A stretch of DNA of 64,000 bases from assembly GCA_022606425.2 (NCBI GenBank), contig JAHDVF020001350.1:62001-126000 (forward strand). The letters are read 5' to 3'. The translations under genes were made by a program, and so were the position numbers. Positions 1 to 11,311 of this stretch are shown in pieces. Position 1 is the stretch's first letter. Each line of letters begins with the position of its first letter. This stretch comes from Lepidostoma basale. Its lineage: Eukaryota; Arthropoda; Insecta; Trichoptera; Lepidostomatidae. The notes beneath the pieces are model-generated. The model was not told where the DNA came from. It was given only the letters and a program-made list of their open reading frames with translations, and searched no databases.

Positions 1-331
1 GTCGGCCATGCGAGGAGTCAGAGAAATCGACGCGCGTGCATGACACGATGTATGAATGTTTATTTCATTTTCATTTATTTTTCATTTATTTTATTTTGCT
101 AATAATCACAAACATTACAGACATACAATTCCAAATCATTTGCAATTACATTATAAACAGAGAAGCATTAAAAAAAATAAAAATTAAGCTTAAGAGTAAG
201 AAAAAATCATAACAAGAATGTTGAGGAAGCGAGAGAAATATGTCAGGAAAGAAAAGTGTGGCAGTCCATTCTTTCTGCCTACCCCTTCGGGGAGACGGCG
301 TGATGGTTGGTTAGTTAGTTAGTTAGTTAAA
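1..331 (+). mobile_element. LINE family L1f 3' end, interrupted
   Basis: The extreme 3' end of the abundant L1f LINE, ending in a TTAG-repeat tail at about 312-330. It is split by a foreign insert at 61-222. The two halves, 1-60 and 223-330, align end to end with the uninterrupted copy at 43958-44165. In intact copies the reading ends with a VWRSILSAYP-like motif just before the stop and tail. Confidence 0.8.
61..222 (-). mobile_element. Short insert in L1f with GAATGTT target duplication
   Basis: A 162-bp AT-rich insert. It begins with several imperfect repeats of a TTTCATTTA-like unit, which would be the tail of a LINE in minus orientation. GAATGTT is present at both edges (54-60 and 216-222), as expected of a target-site duplication. 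The family is not recognised. Confidence 0.55.
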
Positions 332-1125
332 TAATAATAACTATCACGGAGGCAGCATCGATTGTGGCAGTTGAATGCCCACCAAATTGTTTAGCATGTT
401 AATTAATCAAGAAAGAGATAATACATTTTAACAATACTTGGATATCTGAATGATGTCATGTTTACAGTATATTTAAAACAATAAGATGTTTATATTACTA
501 AAACAATTGTGATCTGTCATTGTTATTAATGTGCTCTGACCACAAAAATATAATTCCAATATCTAATAATAACACCTATTGATAAAAGGGACTCTTATCT
601 ATGTAAACAGTAATTGTTTACCATGAAAAATTGGAAACATTCCAAATCTTCTGCCACAGTACTTTCTGTAAGGGTGAATATTACGAGAAGAGATCAATCA
701 TATGTCAGTATTAACCGCCCTATGCATATGAACGTACTGGATACGCACACTTTGACTACCATTCTGCGCTATCCCGTATCACGTATGCGCTTGAGAAAAA
801 ATAATGTATCTAAAATGTACAAACTGTTAAGGATACGCACGTGTGCCAACACCACTTGAATACAAGTCTTCACAAGTATGATAATTTTACAAGGGGCAGG
901 CGAAGTGTGCGGTCGAGTTTTTGAAGTATTGTAATTTAAAAAAAATAAAATTAATATGTAATTAAATTCAATTAAAAAAAAATGAGATTTTTTTGCATGT
1001 TTCTCGGAAAGTTACCTGGAGGTAAGGCGGCTAATAGACCCGCAATGATGGTTAGACCATACATACACCTATATCTTTTATTTTTATATAAACTTTAGGC
1101 ATTAATACTGTGGAATTTAATAATG
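332..1125. other. No gene seen; AT-rich spacer
   Basis: AT-rich sequence with no convincing gene. An 81-codon open frame at 614-859 has no recognisable domain and is taken as chance. Adenine runs near 940-985 are simple low-complexity sequence. Confidence 0.5.
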
Positions 1126-1126
1126 A

Positions 1127-1262
1127 TGAATTTTTTATGAATAAAAACACCGTTTTTTCTACTTTTCGGTTTATTTTCTCGACATATTTCGAAGGTTTTA
1201 CACTTCATCATCGGGAGAATGATATAAAACGAACTATATAAATTCTCAGACAAAAGATCACC
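1127..1262 (-). mobile_element. Fold-back family C element with hammerhead-like motif
   Basis: Short non-autonomous repeat, related to the copy at 36280-36505. Read on the minus strand, 1216-1180 gives CCGATGA, an extra T, a GAAG/CTTC stem, GAA, ATATGT and a final C. The flanks TTCTC and GAGAA pair as an outer stem. See the findings for the ribozyme interpretation. Confidence 0.6.
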
Positions 1263-1279
1263 CAATTTAATCGAAGAAA

Positions 1280-1532
1280 TTAACTAACTCACTAACCATC
1301 ACGCCGTTTTTCTAGAGCGGTAGGCAAAAGATAAACCGCCACACTGCTCTATCCTGACATGTCTCTCGAGGTTCCTTCATATTCATACAAAGTAACATGC
1401 ACGCTCGTCAATTTTTCTTACTTCTAATGTAATTAACCATCACGCGAATTCTACAGAGGGGTAGGCAGAGAGGATGGACCACCTGGACATGGACATTGAC
1501 TCTATTCTGACATACCTGAGTATATATTCATA
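1280..1532 (-). mobile_element. Two L1f LINE 3' ends, minus strand
   Basis: Two successive minus-strand fragments (1280-1429 and about 1432-1532). Both begin with the reverse complement of the L1f terminus (taaccatcacgc, then a GGTAGGCAGAGA-like stretch). The second interrupts or follows the first without a clear target duplication. Confidence 0.75.
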
Positions 1533-1574
1533 AAAAAGTAATTTCGAATGGGGCCACCTTTTAGTAATAGTTTT

Positions 1575-2118
1575 TAAAAATAGTTATTGGAAACAAGAAT
1601 TTATCAATGAAAGCGAAAACGGCCGTTCACAATGGAGTTCTGGTCCCAACCTTAATGTATGGAAGCGAAGCATGGAACTGGCAAAAGAAGGATGAGAGTA
1701 GAATAAATGTGGTAGAGATGAGGTCCCTAAGACGTATGTGTGGTAGAACGATATACGACAGAATCTCAAATGCTGATATAAGAAAGGAATGTAGAGCGGA
1801 AGAAGGTATAATGAACAAAATTATGAAAGGATCGCTGCGTTGGTTCGGACATATGGAACGCATGGATGGAGAAAGAATGGTTAAGAAAGTATACGTTAAT
1901 GATGTAAATGGGGTACGAAGTCGAGGCAGACCGAGGAAAACATGGCATGACCAAATTAATCAAATTTTAAAGGTTGGTCATGTTAGAAGTCGGAGGAATC
2001 GACGTGCGTGTATGACTCGTTGTATGAATGTGGAGGAAGCTAGAGAGGTTTGCCAGGATAGAGTAGTGTGGCGGTCCATTCTCTCTGCCTACCCCTGCGG
2101 TGAAACGGCGTGATGGTT
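1575..2118 (+). pseudogene. L1f LINE ORF C-terminus, 168 codons open
   Basis: One of the best-preserved copies of the family. The frame at 1607-2113 is open for 168 codons and covers the region after the reverse transcriptase palm: YGSEAWNWQKKDE, LRRMCGRTIYDRIS, LRWFGHMERM and GRPRKTWHDQINQ, ending CGETA before the stop. Motifs of the LRWFGH and GRPRKTW type are typical of insect RTE-like and related non-LTR reverse transcriptases. The catalytic FADD box and everything upstream are missing, so this is a 5'-truncated copy and not a host gene. Assignment to the RTE clade is an inference; the family identity is firm from the other copies in the window. Confidence 0.8.
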
Positions 2119-2130
2119 TGTTGTTGTTGC

Positions 2131-2398
2131 CACCTTTTAGTAATTGATTATGATCATGCCATGTTTTACTCGGGGGTCCTTGGAATCTTTTTCCATTCAC
2201 ACTGTTTGTATTTTAACAATATTTTAACCATTCTTCTCTCATCAATTTGATCCATATGTCCAAACCACCTAAGGGATCCTTTTTTTTTTACTTAGGATGC
2301 AATATGAGTAGTGCCTTACATTTCTTTCTTATTTCGTTGTTTGGTATTCCGTCATATCTTCGATTAAGAGTGCTTTATAACTTTTCACCCATTATTTT
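2131..2398 (-). mobile_element. L1f LINE fragment, minus strand
   Basis: Reverse complement of the LRWFGH to IRKEC part of the L1f ORF, frameshifted. It lies tail to tail with the plus-strand copy that ends at 2118. Confidence 0.7.
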
Positions 2399-2451
2399 TA
2401 GAAGAAAAGAAAAACAGAAATAATAATAATATAGTATATAATAATAGTTAC

Positions 2452-3027
2452 CTGAGGATCTACCGGCAAAACAGGATTAGGCTGGAACTTCCCTTCAACT
2501 TGGAGGTATTCCCGCAGCGTGGCGTACAAGTCGTCCACCACGTCGCTGTAAGCGGGGGGCTGACCACAGGACGTGGACTGCACGGGGGCCTCCTCCTCCA
2601 TGGGCTCCACCTTGGTGTCGACGATGTCATTCTTGACAGCGTCAAACACCTGCTTGACATTGGAGCAATAACCCATTTCTACACTCTCATCGGCTTCGAG
2701 CTTGGCCGCGTTTTCAATGCGCTTCTTAGAAAGGGACTCCCTCCGCTTCACGAGGGATTCATTTATGATTTTGTTGCAGGAGCTGGCGTTGTCCTGATGT
2801 AGTTTCTTTGTGTTTCTCTCTTGGATCTTGTGTCCGGTGCGTTCTTGCTTTATATACTTTGGATTGTGCTGCTGTCTGCGCGCTCTGTTGTCTCGTGAGC
2901 TCTTCTTGGGTTTGGGGGATGGTTTGTTCCTGTCAGCATCCGGGTGTCTTAACCCCTTTCCGCTCATTTTCGGCCGTCTAAACATCAGCGGAACACGCCG
3001 GAGAGGATGCGCCAACCGAAATGAGCG
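2452..3027 (-). CDS. Coding exon of an unrecognised nuclear-type protein (partial gene)
   Basis: A long open frame with GC-rich codons, unlike the surrounding repeats. A good splice donor (GATCCTCAG followed by GTAACT) closes it at 2452/2451. The frame is open from a possible acceptor (CCCCTTAG) just above 3027. If this is the first coding exon, the better start is the ATG at 2967 (A at -3); another ATG is at 2985. From 2967 the protein begins MSGKGLRHPDADRNKP. The N-terminal half is very basic (KPKKSSRDNRARRQQ), followed by a charged, probably helical stretch (LVKRRESLSKKRIENAAK). It then turns acidic (VEPMEEEAP) and ends with DDLYATLREYLQVEGKFQP. No transmembrane segment or signal peptide is seen. 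I do not recognise the family; basic composition hints at nuclear or RNA/DNA binding, which is a guess. Downstream exons would lie left of the window. Confidence 0.6.
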
Positions 3028-3044
3028 CTAAGGGGCCAGTACCT

Positions 3045-4330
3045 GAGGATCGAATGGGGAGATTGTAGGCGATGGAATCAGGTTTCCGAACAAGAGTAAA
3101 CACCGTCACACTTTTAAATGTTTTGTAAGTTCTATTTGTAAATAACCACAGTAATCAATTAAAGAAAAACTAATTTTCCAGTGATATAAAGTAGATAAGA
3201 ATATTCAAATAAAGCAAAAATGTTAGCTTTCTCCTTTTCAGTTATATAAACTAATTTAATGTTTATATAAACTTGAAATGAAAACTTTGTTATTATTTCA
3301 ACTAAGATAAGAAACTGATTAATCGTTTAAATCGATCACATACAAAGTGAAATGGAAAGGTTTATTCTCTTATAATTCGGTCCCATCTATCGCACAAACA
3401 ATCGGTTACACACAAAAAAAGCACGTTCAACAGAAGCGGTGCGAATATTTGGTGAAATGTCGAGACCGGAAAGTTGTTTTGTTGAAAAACCAACCGCCAG
3501 CAATCGACTAGGCCCCAAACAAATATATTTCGTAAACGGAATAAAAAAACAATCGCTAGCGATTTTTTTTTATTTCCGTATTCAGGTACTTTTACAGCGG
3601 TGGTTGAGCACCGGTGTAGGCCTCTCCGGAGCAGGGCGACTGCGGCGACACTAAGATTTTTTTTAAATTGCTTAGATGTTCGCCATAGACACCGCTACAA
3701 CGGAAATTATTTTTAATCTCTTCCGAATTCAAACTTATTTGAATTCAATACCTGTCGGTCTGAATTCTGGAAAACATGAATATAATATTATAACATAAAA
3801 TATTAATAATTACAGTAGAAAATATCAAAATTCTAAATAAAAGTGAATGAGACAGTAAATTTGTTTTATGTTTATTAATGAATGCATGGTTAAATCTTTA
3901 AGTATGATATGCCGATATATAGGTTAGGCCATAGAAAATTACTAGGGCTTATATTCATTTTACATACAATTAGTTAAAAGCTCTTTTTCTTAAGAAAAAA
4001 AAAATTCTCCCATTTTCAACATACATACAGTAATTAATTAAAATACATATCCTGAATGGGGTTCGGTCTCAATTGATTTGGATAATTGGTGTCTACAATA
4101 TCATACTATACTTGAAACTTTTTCAAAAATACATTTTATCTACCTATTATTCAGATTTTATTTATATGGAAGAAAATGTTCAAAGATTTTTTTCCTCCAT
4201 TAATAATTAAATTTAAAAATATACATATTTATACATGTCAGTATGTTTACAAGTATAAAAATACAGTCTATTGTTTTGGCTGAAACACTATGATACTTCA
4301 ACATTATAAACTGTGAAATTAAAAAACTTT
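3045..4330. other. No gene seen; possible 5' flank of the 2452-3027 gene
   Basis: AT-rich sequence immediately upstream of the minus-strand exon. A second donor-like CCTCAG/GTACT sits at 3045-3040, but the frame before it has a stop close by, so no exon is called. A GC-rich patch at about 3595-3650 is unexplained. No promoter element is convincing. Confidence 0.4.
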
Positions 4331-4336
4331 GTTTTA

Positions 4337-4852
4337 TGTAACTAACTAACCATCACGCCGTTTCACCGGAGGTATAGGCAGAGAGAATGGATTGCCACAT
4401 TGTTCTATCCTGACATAATTCTCACGCCTCTTCTACATTCACACATCGTGATATGCATGCTCGTCGATTGTTTTTACTTCGAACATGGCCGCCTTTCAGT
4501 AATTGATTAATTTGGTCATGCCATGTCTTCCTTGACTTATTTTTCCATTCACATTACTTGTATATATCTTTTTAATCATTCTTCCCTCATACATTTGTTC
4601 CATATGTCCAAACCATCTTAGTGACCCTTTCTTAATTTTATTTATCACGCATTCATCCGCCTTACATTCCTTTCTTACTTCATCATTAGATATTCTATCA
4701 TACATTGTTTTTCCACACATTCTTCTTGGTGACCTCATTTCTACAGCATTTATCCTACTTTCATCCTTCTTCTGCCAACTCCAAGCTTCACTTCCATACA
4801 TAAGGGTCATCACTAGAACTCCATTGTGCACTGCCGTTTTTGCTTCAGTCGA
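4337..4852 (-). pseudogene. L1f LINE 3' part, minus strand
   Basis: Starts at the family terminus (taactaaccatcacgccg) and reads back to the GVLVMTLMYGSEAW region. A 111-codon frame at 4831-4496 carries the YGSEAWSWQKKDE and LRWFGHMEQM motifs and then breaks. It abuts the family B fold-back at about 4855. Confidence 0.8.
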
Positions 4853-4869
4853 TATATTTATATTTATAT

Positions 4870-5005
4870 TTTATGTATCACAAATGCATTTTTTTTTTGC
4901 GACAGCTGTTTCGTCAATCTATGTTGAAACACCTGATGATGTCAGTTGACGAAACAGCTGTCGCAAAAAATAAAAACACAATTGTGATACATAAAACAAA
5001 GTTTT
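4870..5005. mobile_element. Fold-back family B element with hammerhead-like motif
   Basis: A hairpin element. ATGTATCACAA at 4873 returns as TTGTGATACAT near 4990, and GCGACAGCTGTTTCGTCAA returns as its complement. The plus arm at 4933-4962 reads CTGATGA, extra T, GTCA/TGAC stem, GAA, ACAGCTGT, C. The minus arm keeps the GACGAAACAGCTGTC part. A related, longer copy is at 51310-51580. Confidence 0.65.
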
Positions 5006-5029
5006 TTTTTAATTTAACAGTTTAAATTA

Positions 5030-8000
5030 AATAATAAATTATCATAAAATTATTGACACTTTTTGTAGACATATAAAAGTTAATTTTCGTACCCAAAGGA
5101 TTAAACTGAATCTAACATTAAATGATATACAAAAAAAATATGTTTTTAATTCAAAATATATTTCTCAAATAGTTTTTAAATAAATGAAAATCTATAGACT
5201 CAACAACCAATACAAGTTTTTGTATGGCTAGCAGACTTTTTGTTGTTGTTTTTTATAACCGGCCCATATGGGACAACTCCAAGGTTACTGTGACCTCACA
5301 AGAGAGTTAAATTTGAATATTATATATGTGTGCATCCAATAATCATAAATTTTGTTTGTCCTTGTTCTAAGTGTAAACAAAAAGTTGAATCATTAATTAA
5401 ATATGGTACGCCGTAGTTTAATGAGGGCAGAAGCAAAGGATAGAACGGACACTATTGTCTTTATGAATCCTTTTAAAAAACTTACCAATTCAAAAATAGT
5501 TATTTTTATATAGAAAGTACCCCACAAATGTAAATATGCATCAAATTATGTAGGTAGGCGGTGTATTCTTATTCTCGAAGGAAATTTGCGTATTCTATAT
5601 TTGAAAAAACGTTAAAAAATTCGGCACCTCCTTAAAAACGGAATTCACTTGTTTTGCAAAGAAATTTTTGTTTTAGACCGCGTCCGATCCGTTGTGTAAT
5701 GTTCGCTAATAAAAATATTTGGATATTTGTCAATATTGCGTAGTTTTGGCACAAAACAGAAAACATTTTTTACATTTGAATCGAATGATCTTAGGAGAGA
5801 GAGAGGCCGACAAGTGTGTCCCTCTCGCGCCCGTTGCGAGGACGACCGACCGATGACATCACTGATGGACAATCCAAAATTCTTACAATTTTGCTTGTAA
5901 TTCAAAGAATTTTAAAAGCGTTTAAAAGTATTTTACCCCCGGTGATAACAAATTGAAAGGAACGGATGTAGATAGCAAAATGACGAAATGCTAAACGTCA
6001 AATTAACTATGACAAAGAATCTAAAAATGGCCGACGACAAGATTGAACATGAAAATTTTGAAATAAATTTTTGTACTTAAAAACTGATAAATTCTACAAT
6101 ATATCGGTATAATCCTTTAATTGATTATGTCACAAAATAGTTTTAATGCAATTGGTGAAGTTTTTGATCGAAATAAATGATATTAGAACGAAAAAAAGTA
6201 CAGAAAAATGCTGTATAGAATGTACGGGAAGGTTTCGATTTTTTGTGACTTTTACATGTATTTTCAATTGCCAATTAACATTTCTTCGCCAAATTAGAAT
6301 CATAAACTCACCCGGATGCTATTTGCACAGAGAAACGCGATGGATCGCTTCTAGAGTGTGTTTTTTTCCGATATTGCCCAACGAACGATGTACAAGGGAA
6401 ACTGACAGATGAAGAATGTGACAATACAAAATGGCCGACGATTCTTGTCCGCAGAGGGGGGTTAGCAACGGTGGGAGCAAGCAGAAAACCGCCACTTCGT
6501 CGAAAAGGATTATAGAATAAAATCAAGTTCGGACTTCAAATTAAAATCCCTACATTTTTATTTAAATTATTGAACATTTTTATGGGAAAATTTAACAAGA
6601 ACAATATTGGAGATTCCAAAAACTATTTTTACGTGCATAAAAAAATTAAATGTATATCTTAACCGGTATAATAATAGATGTGAAGCATAAAAGTCCATAT
6701 TTAATTATTTAATAGTTGTCTGGTCACAATATTTAATGGTCGTGTCTCATCATAATACTTAATTTCGATATTTTCTTGTTTTTCATGTTTTCCTCATTCA
6801 ACAGTTTTATGATAAATAGTTTTAAAAATATATAATATTTTTTACTAAGTCGCAAATATTAACTAAAAATCGCCTGCACAGCTCGCTCCAACAGCTGTAT
6901 AGCGGAGAAATCTTCCTTTCAAAGTAGTCCAGCGACAAAATTTTGAATAAATTACAAACAGTTTCGCCTTAAAATATGCACAAATCTCTCGGATAATAAC
7001 ATAAAATACAATATTCACCTGCAAACATGGCTGCTGTGACTAGAATAGTGGTTTTACGATCGAGAAATTCAAATTTCCATTGCGAACATTTCAAATTTCC
7101 GACGTTGGGTGCCGCCGTCCGCGCCCTTGGAGTTGTGAACTGTAATTCCTTTGTTTTGTTGCTTCAAAATGCAACACAGTCCGATCCATTTCGTAAAATT
7201 AATGTTTTGGCTCTCCCTCACTCCTCAAAAAGCATTAAATCTACACATTACGTATCACAATTCAAATATTCAAAAAACTTAAATCACAAATATAAAAACT
7301 TTGTTCCACTTCACTTTCGAATGTTCGTAACTTTTCAAATTATTGAATATAAAACTTTCGTTTTTTACACCTAATTCACTTGTTAATTACTTGTTTACGC
7401 ACTGGGACCGATATTCTATCGAGTTGTGCGGGTTCTTGGGGATATTTGTCGCTTTATTGGAATATTGTGCAATAGGCCATCTAGTTACAACGAATTTTGT
7501 ATTGGAATAGTAAACAAAGACGGGATCAGCTGGGCGAAGCCAAGCCATACCCCCCCTCCGCTCGCAATGGCGTCTCTAGTGCTGTGCTGATGGAAATATT
7601 CGAGAAAGTTGACAACGAGAACATTCTCGAAAATTAAAAAAAATATACATTAAATTGAATAAGTTATTTTCAAATATATCTTTGTTTCGGAACTCCAGGG
7701 CGGAATTCCAAGACAGCAGTAGCCGGGCCACAAGACATTTGAAATATTTTAACTTAATTATCTCAAACACAAAAATCACATTATATAGAATCATTCCAAG
7801 AATTAGCCACCCTAGTAATTGCTTTTTAATTATATAGTAAACAAATTAACCCAAAATTTACATTATATAGAATCATTTCCACTGCAACTTTTATTAAGTT
7901 ACTTTTATTACTGTTATTCAGCTATTCAACTTTGCTGTTATTCAACTTTTATTACTGTTATTCAGTTATACATTATTTAGAATCAAGAAAGAAAATAATG

Positions 8001-8050
8001 TTTAAACCCCACCACTATAATTTATTACAATATGTAAACCAAATAAAAGT
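5030..8050. other. Mostly unique AT-rich spacer, no supported gene
   Basis: The longest stretch in the left half without a recognisable repeat. It holds two ATGGCCGACGA starts in good context, at 6027 (17 codons) and 6431 (29 codons, stop at 6520), and a 115-codon frame at 7027-7374 without recognisable domains. These may be 5' exons, but no clear donor follows them. A GC-richer patch at 5810-5860 and another at 7535-7575 are noted. No repeat family is identified here. Confidence 0.4.
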
Positions 8051-8059
8051 TTATGTATT

Positions 8060-8104
8060 ACATCAGACGATGACAGCAAGCTGCCGAAACCGGTTGAACA
8101 TAAA
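8060..8104 (+). mobile_element. Family D relic with hammerhead-like core
   Basis: Reads GACGATGA, an AGC/GCT stem with a two-base loop, CCGAA, then the palindrome ACCGGT. The same layout appears on the minus strand at 22752-22790. Both are short relics with no clear element ends. Confidence 0.4.
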
Positions 8105-8254
8105 CACAAGTGGAAGCACACTTAATACATAATAATAATGAAATGTTGTATATCTTATTGTCATATACATTTTGTTTCGGAATTTTCATGTTAAATGTTT
8201 TTAATTTCACCATTAAATTTGTTAATTTATTTTTAAAGTACACCGTAATGTTAA

Positions 8255-8405
8255 ATTAATTACTCCAAGGGGACACTATGAAAAGGCGGACTAAATAGTG
8301 CAGTCTTCAGCTGTTTCTTAAATCTAATGTCGCCTTTCTCATACTTAATACTAACAGGGAGAATATTCCATTCCAACGGCCCGCTACGTTGAATGCATCC
8401 TAGAA
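8255..8405 (-). pseudogene. CR1/L2-like LINE C-terminus fragment
   Basis: Minus-strand frame with SGPLEWNILPVSIKYEK and FKKQLKTALF. This is the xxLWNxLP...FKxxLKTxLF ending common to CR1- and L2-like non-LTR elements. It is very short and 5' truncated. Confidence 0.5.
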
Positions 8406-8945
8406 GCGGATAAATAATAAACCAACTTATAATTCTACATCCATACATCGTGTCATGTACGCTTCTCGGTTTTTTATAACTCCGGAACTATATCCTTTTG
8501 AAATTTATTTATTTGGTTGTTCCGTGTTTTCCTCACCATTCTTCGGCTTATGTTAAGATAATTTATTTTACTACAATTCAGTAAATATAAATGTATCTGT
8601 TTATTCCATTCGTTCTGTCTTGCCATAATTTTTCCACTCATTATTCGTAGTGATCTCATTTATATAATATTAATCACATTCTCGTATTTCTTCTGCCAAT
8701 ATTGTGTTTCATTTCCGTTTCTGTTTTTTAACTAACCATCGTGCCGTCTTCCCGATGGGGTAGGTAAAAATAATGGACTGCCACACTGTTCTTTCCTGAC
8801 ATTTATTCACTTCTCTCGATTCCTCAACATTTAAACATCGTGTCATGTACGCGCGTCGATTTCTCCGACGCCTTACGTGGTCGACATTTAATATTTAATT
8901 GGTTTGATCGTGCCACATTTTTCTCGGTCTTTCTCTATTACTTAT
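8405..8945 (-). mobile_element. Two degraded L1f LINE fragments, minus strand
   Basis: An internal fragment (about 8405-8715) lies directly next to a second copy whose terminus (taactaaccatcgtgccg) starts near 8728. Both are heavily frameshifted. Confidence 0.65.
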
Positions 8946-8959
8946 TCAGACAATACATT

Positions 8960-9945
8960 AATTGTTTTATTGTTTTATTTATTGAGGGTAACACACAGCG
9001 ATATCAATAACACATATATAAAAAAAAAATCATTTAGAATAATTAGAATCAGGCCAATTACATGCTACCACAAATATTGTATAAAATAATAGTTAACAAT
9101 CAACAAATGATAGTGTGAAACAAGATTGAAGTTAAACTAAGACAAAATAAGGTATTCATAATATTTAAGAGCTAAAATACTTATAGTACTGGAAATAAAA
9201 AATAAAATTAAGATAAATAAAAAAAGTAATATACGAGTATTATAATATCACGTAACATCGTGGTCACATCTACGCCGAAATGTTGTTCCGATCATTTTCT
9301 TAAAATTTCGCTCGTTCAAATGAAATGAACACAATTATGAATATAATACATTAGAATTAATAAATAGCCGTCCATATTACACTCAATTGCTTCTAATACT
9401 TAAAAAACTAAAATAAAAAAACTTTTACATTTTTGTTGTGGATATTTTTAATTCGTTCTCCATTTGAAAATTCTTCGAGAATCTCTTAGCATGCATCCCA
9501 TCACTAGTTGTCCTTGTACGAAACTGGTCGGGGTAAGAGCGTCCGTTTTGGCCACACGGACCGATAGCGGAAAAAACACAGTTTTTTCCTAAGTTTAACG
9601 GCCGAAGAAAAAAAAACAACGCGTGGGCCAAACGATGATTTAAGAATTGTAAGCAACTAATTATAGCTGCCGAATTGTGCGAGTAGCAGACTAGTAGACT
9701 TCTAGTAAGTACTGCTTTGGGTAATAAAGTAACCACTTTTATGTGTGTAGATGTGAGATATTTATGGAGTAGGAACTGTGTACAGACATTGTCCAATTAT
9801 TTTAAAAGACACACGAAAAACAACGTACGCAATACGCATGGATGGAGGAATCATTCATAATAAGCTTCACTGATGAACATTTTTGGCATCTGACGAACAG
9901 AAAAACTTTTAAAATAGAAAGAAAACAATTTTGTACAATTATTGT
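8960..9945. other. AT-rich stretch without a recognisable gene
   Basis: Starts with repeated tttta/tttatt runs, possibly the tail of a minus-strand LINE (8965-9020). The 123-codon minus frame at 9796-9425 has no domain I recognise and is not called. Confidence 0.4.
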
Positions 9946-10425
9946 TTCTTGAACAGTGATGTAAAAACTCCATATTAAATAATTAATACGAATGAAAACG
10001 TCAGTTTTCTAGAAGTTTTATTATATTTTATGGGAATGACATGTTTCGCCCTTCTAACGCATTATCAAATGTGACGAAGCTTCAACTCGTTGCAGTTTAT
10101 ATACACTAGTAAATGGATATTATACATTTTATCATATATTTATACATTTTTAACAAAGAATTATTTGGGCATGTTCAAAAATATTGGAAAGTGTTTCTTG
10201 GAACTCGTTAAGAAATTTTATGACAATGATTACATAGTTAGGGGGTACTGAATGATATTATATAAATCAAAAATAAGTTATTTGAGGTAGGACGAAATAA
10301 AGTGTTTCTAAGAAAAACATTTTCTTACAAATTGTATACAAACATTGCCATTCCCATAAAATATAATAAAAATTCTAGAAAACTGACGTTTTCATTCGTA
10401 TTAATTTTGTATAATGTTTTCATAT
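9945..10425. mobile_element. Fold-back family E element
   Basis: Long inverted ends. TTAATACGAATGAAAACGTC near 9985 returns as GACGTTTTCATTCGTATTAA at about 10385-10404, with the TCTAGAAxTTTTATTATATT sequence inside each arm. On the minus strand, 10068-10035 holds a TTGATAA box, a stem, GAAACATGTC. About 11 relatives occur in the window. Confidence 0.7.
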
Positions 10426-10447
10426 GATATTCAATTCATAAATAAAT

Positions 10448-10885
10448 AAAGTAACTAACTAACTAACCATCACCCCGTCTTCCGAACTGGTAGGTCCGAG
10501 AGAATGGACCGCCACACTATCTTTCGTGACATACTTCTCTCGATCCCTCAACATTCACACATCGTGTCATGCACGATGTCGATTTCTCCGACTCCTCAAG
10601 TGGCCGACATTCAATATTTGATTTATTTGATCGTGCCACGTTTCCTCGGTCTTCCTCTACTTACTAGTTTCGTTTACATCGTTAACATATACCATCTTTA
10701 CTATTCATTTTTATTTGTGTCTAAACCATCTTAATGATACTTTCAATATTTTGTTTGCAACACTTTTATTCACTGCATTCAATTCTTATATATTTTCATT
10801 CGACACTCTACCATAACCATATTTTTTCACGCATTTGTCTAAGAGATCTCATGTCTACTTCATTTACTTTACAAGCTTCACGTCT
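10448..10885 (-). mobile_element. L1f LINE 3' part, minus strand
   Basis: Begins at the L1f terminus (actaactaaccatcaccccg) and extends through the LRWFGH and MRSLRR region in reverse complement. Frames are broken. Confidence 0.75.
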
Positions 10886-10917
10886 ATAATAAATAAATAT
10901 TATTATTGTGTGGAACT

Positions 10918-11225
10918 CGAAACCATCACGATGTTTCACCAGAGGGGTAGGCAGAGAAGATAAACCGCCACACTGCTCTATCCAGACCTACACTTTGAGG
11001 TTCCTTTATTTATACAGCATATCATGCACGCTCGTCGATTTTTCCGACTTCGAATGTGACCCCCTCTTAGTAATTGATTAATTTGGTCACGTCATATTTT
11101 GCTCGGCCGTTCTCAGCTTATTTTTTCATTTACACTGATCTTACACAACTTAAAACTATTCTTCTCTCATCCATATGTCCAAACCATCTACGCGATCCTT
11201 TTTTAATTTTACTTAGGATGCAATT
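10918..11225 (-). mobile_element. L1f LINE 3' part, minus strand
   Basis: Terminus at about 10920 (accatcacgatgtttcacc), then the usual GGTAGGCAGAGA and TCTATCC segments in reverse complement, to about 11225. Confidence 0.75.
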
Positions 11226-11311
11226 GTACTGAGGTGCATTAGACGCGCACGAATTAAGACGATGCTTGAAGATTTGAAGATGTTATCAATTAGACAGAGG
11301 GTCATATAAAT

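Noticed and set aside
312..331. TTAG repeats as insect telomeric (TTAGG) sequence
   Set aside because: The unit is four bases and always terminates L1f copies, so it is the LINE tail.
3040..3120. Second possible exon ending at the CCTCAG/GTACT donor upstream of the 2452-3027 exon
   Set aside because: The frame that would match (ending SPFDPQ) has a stop about 20 codons upstream with no acceptor between.
7027..7374. 115-codon plus-strand open frame starting MAAVTRIVVL
   Set aside because: No domain, composition follows the local AT-rich sequence after the first 40 codons, and no splice signal or repeat supports it.
9425..9796. 123-codon minus-strand open frame
   Set aside because: No recognisable motif; low-complexity phenylalanine/leucine runs; no supporting context.
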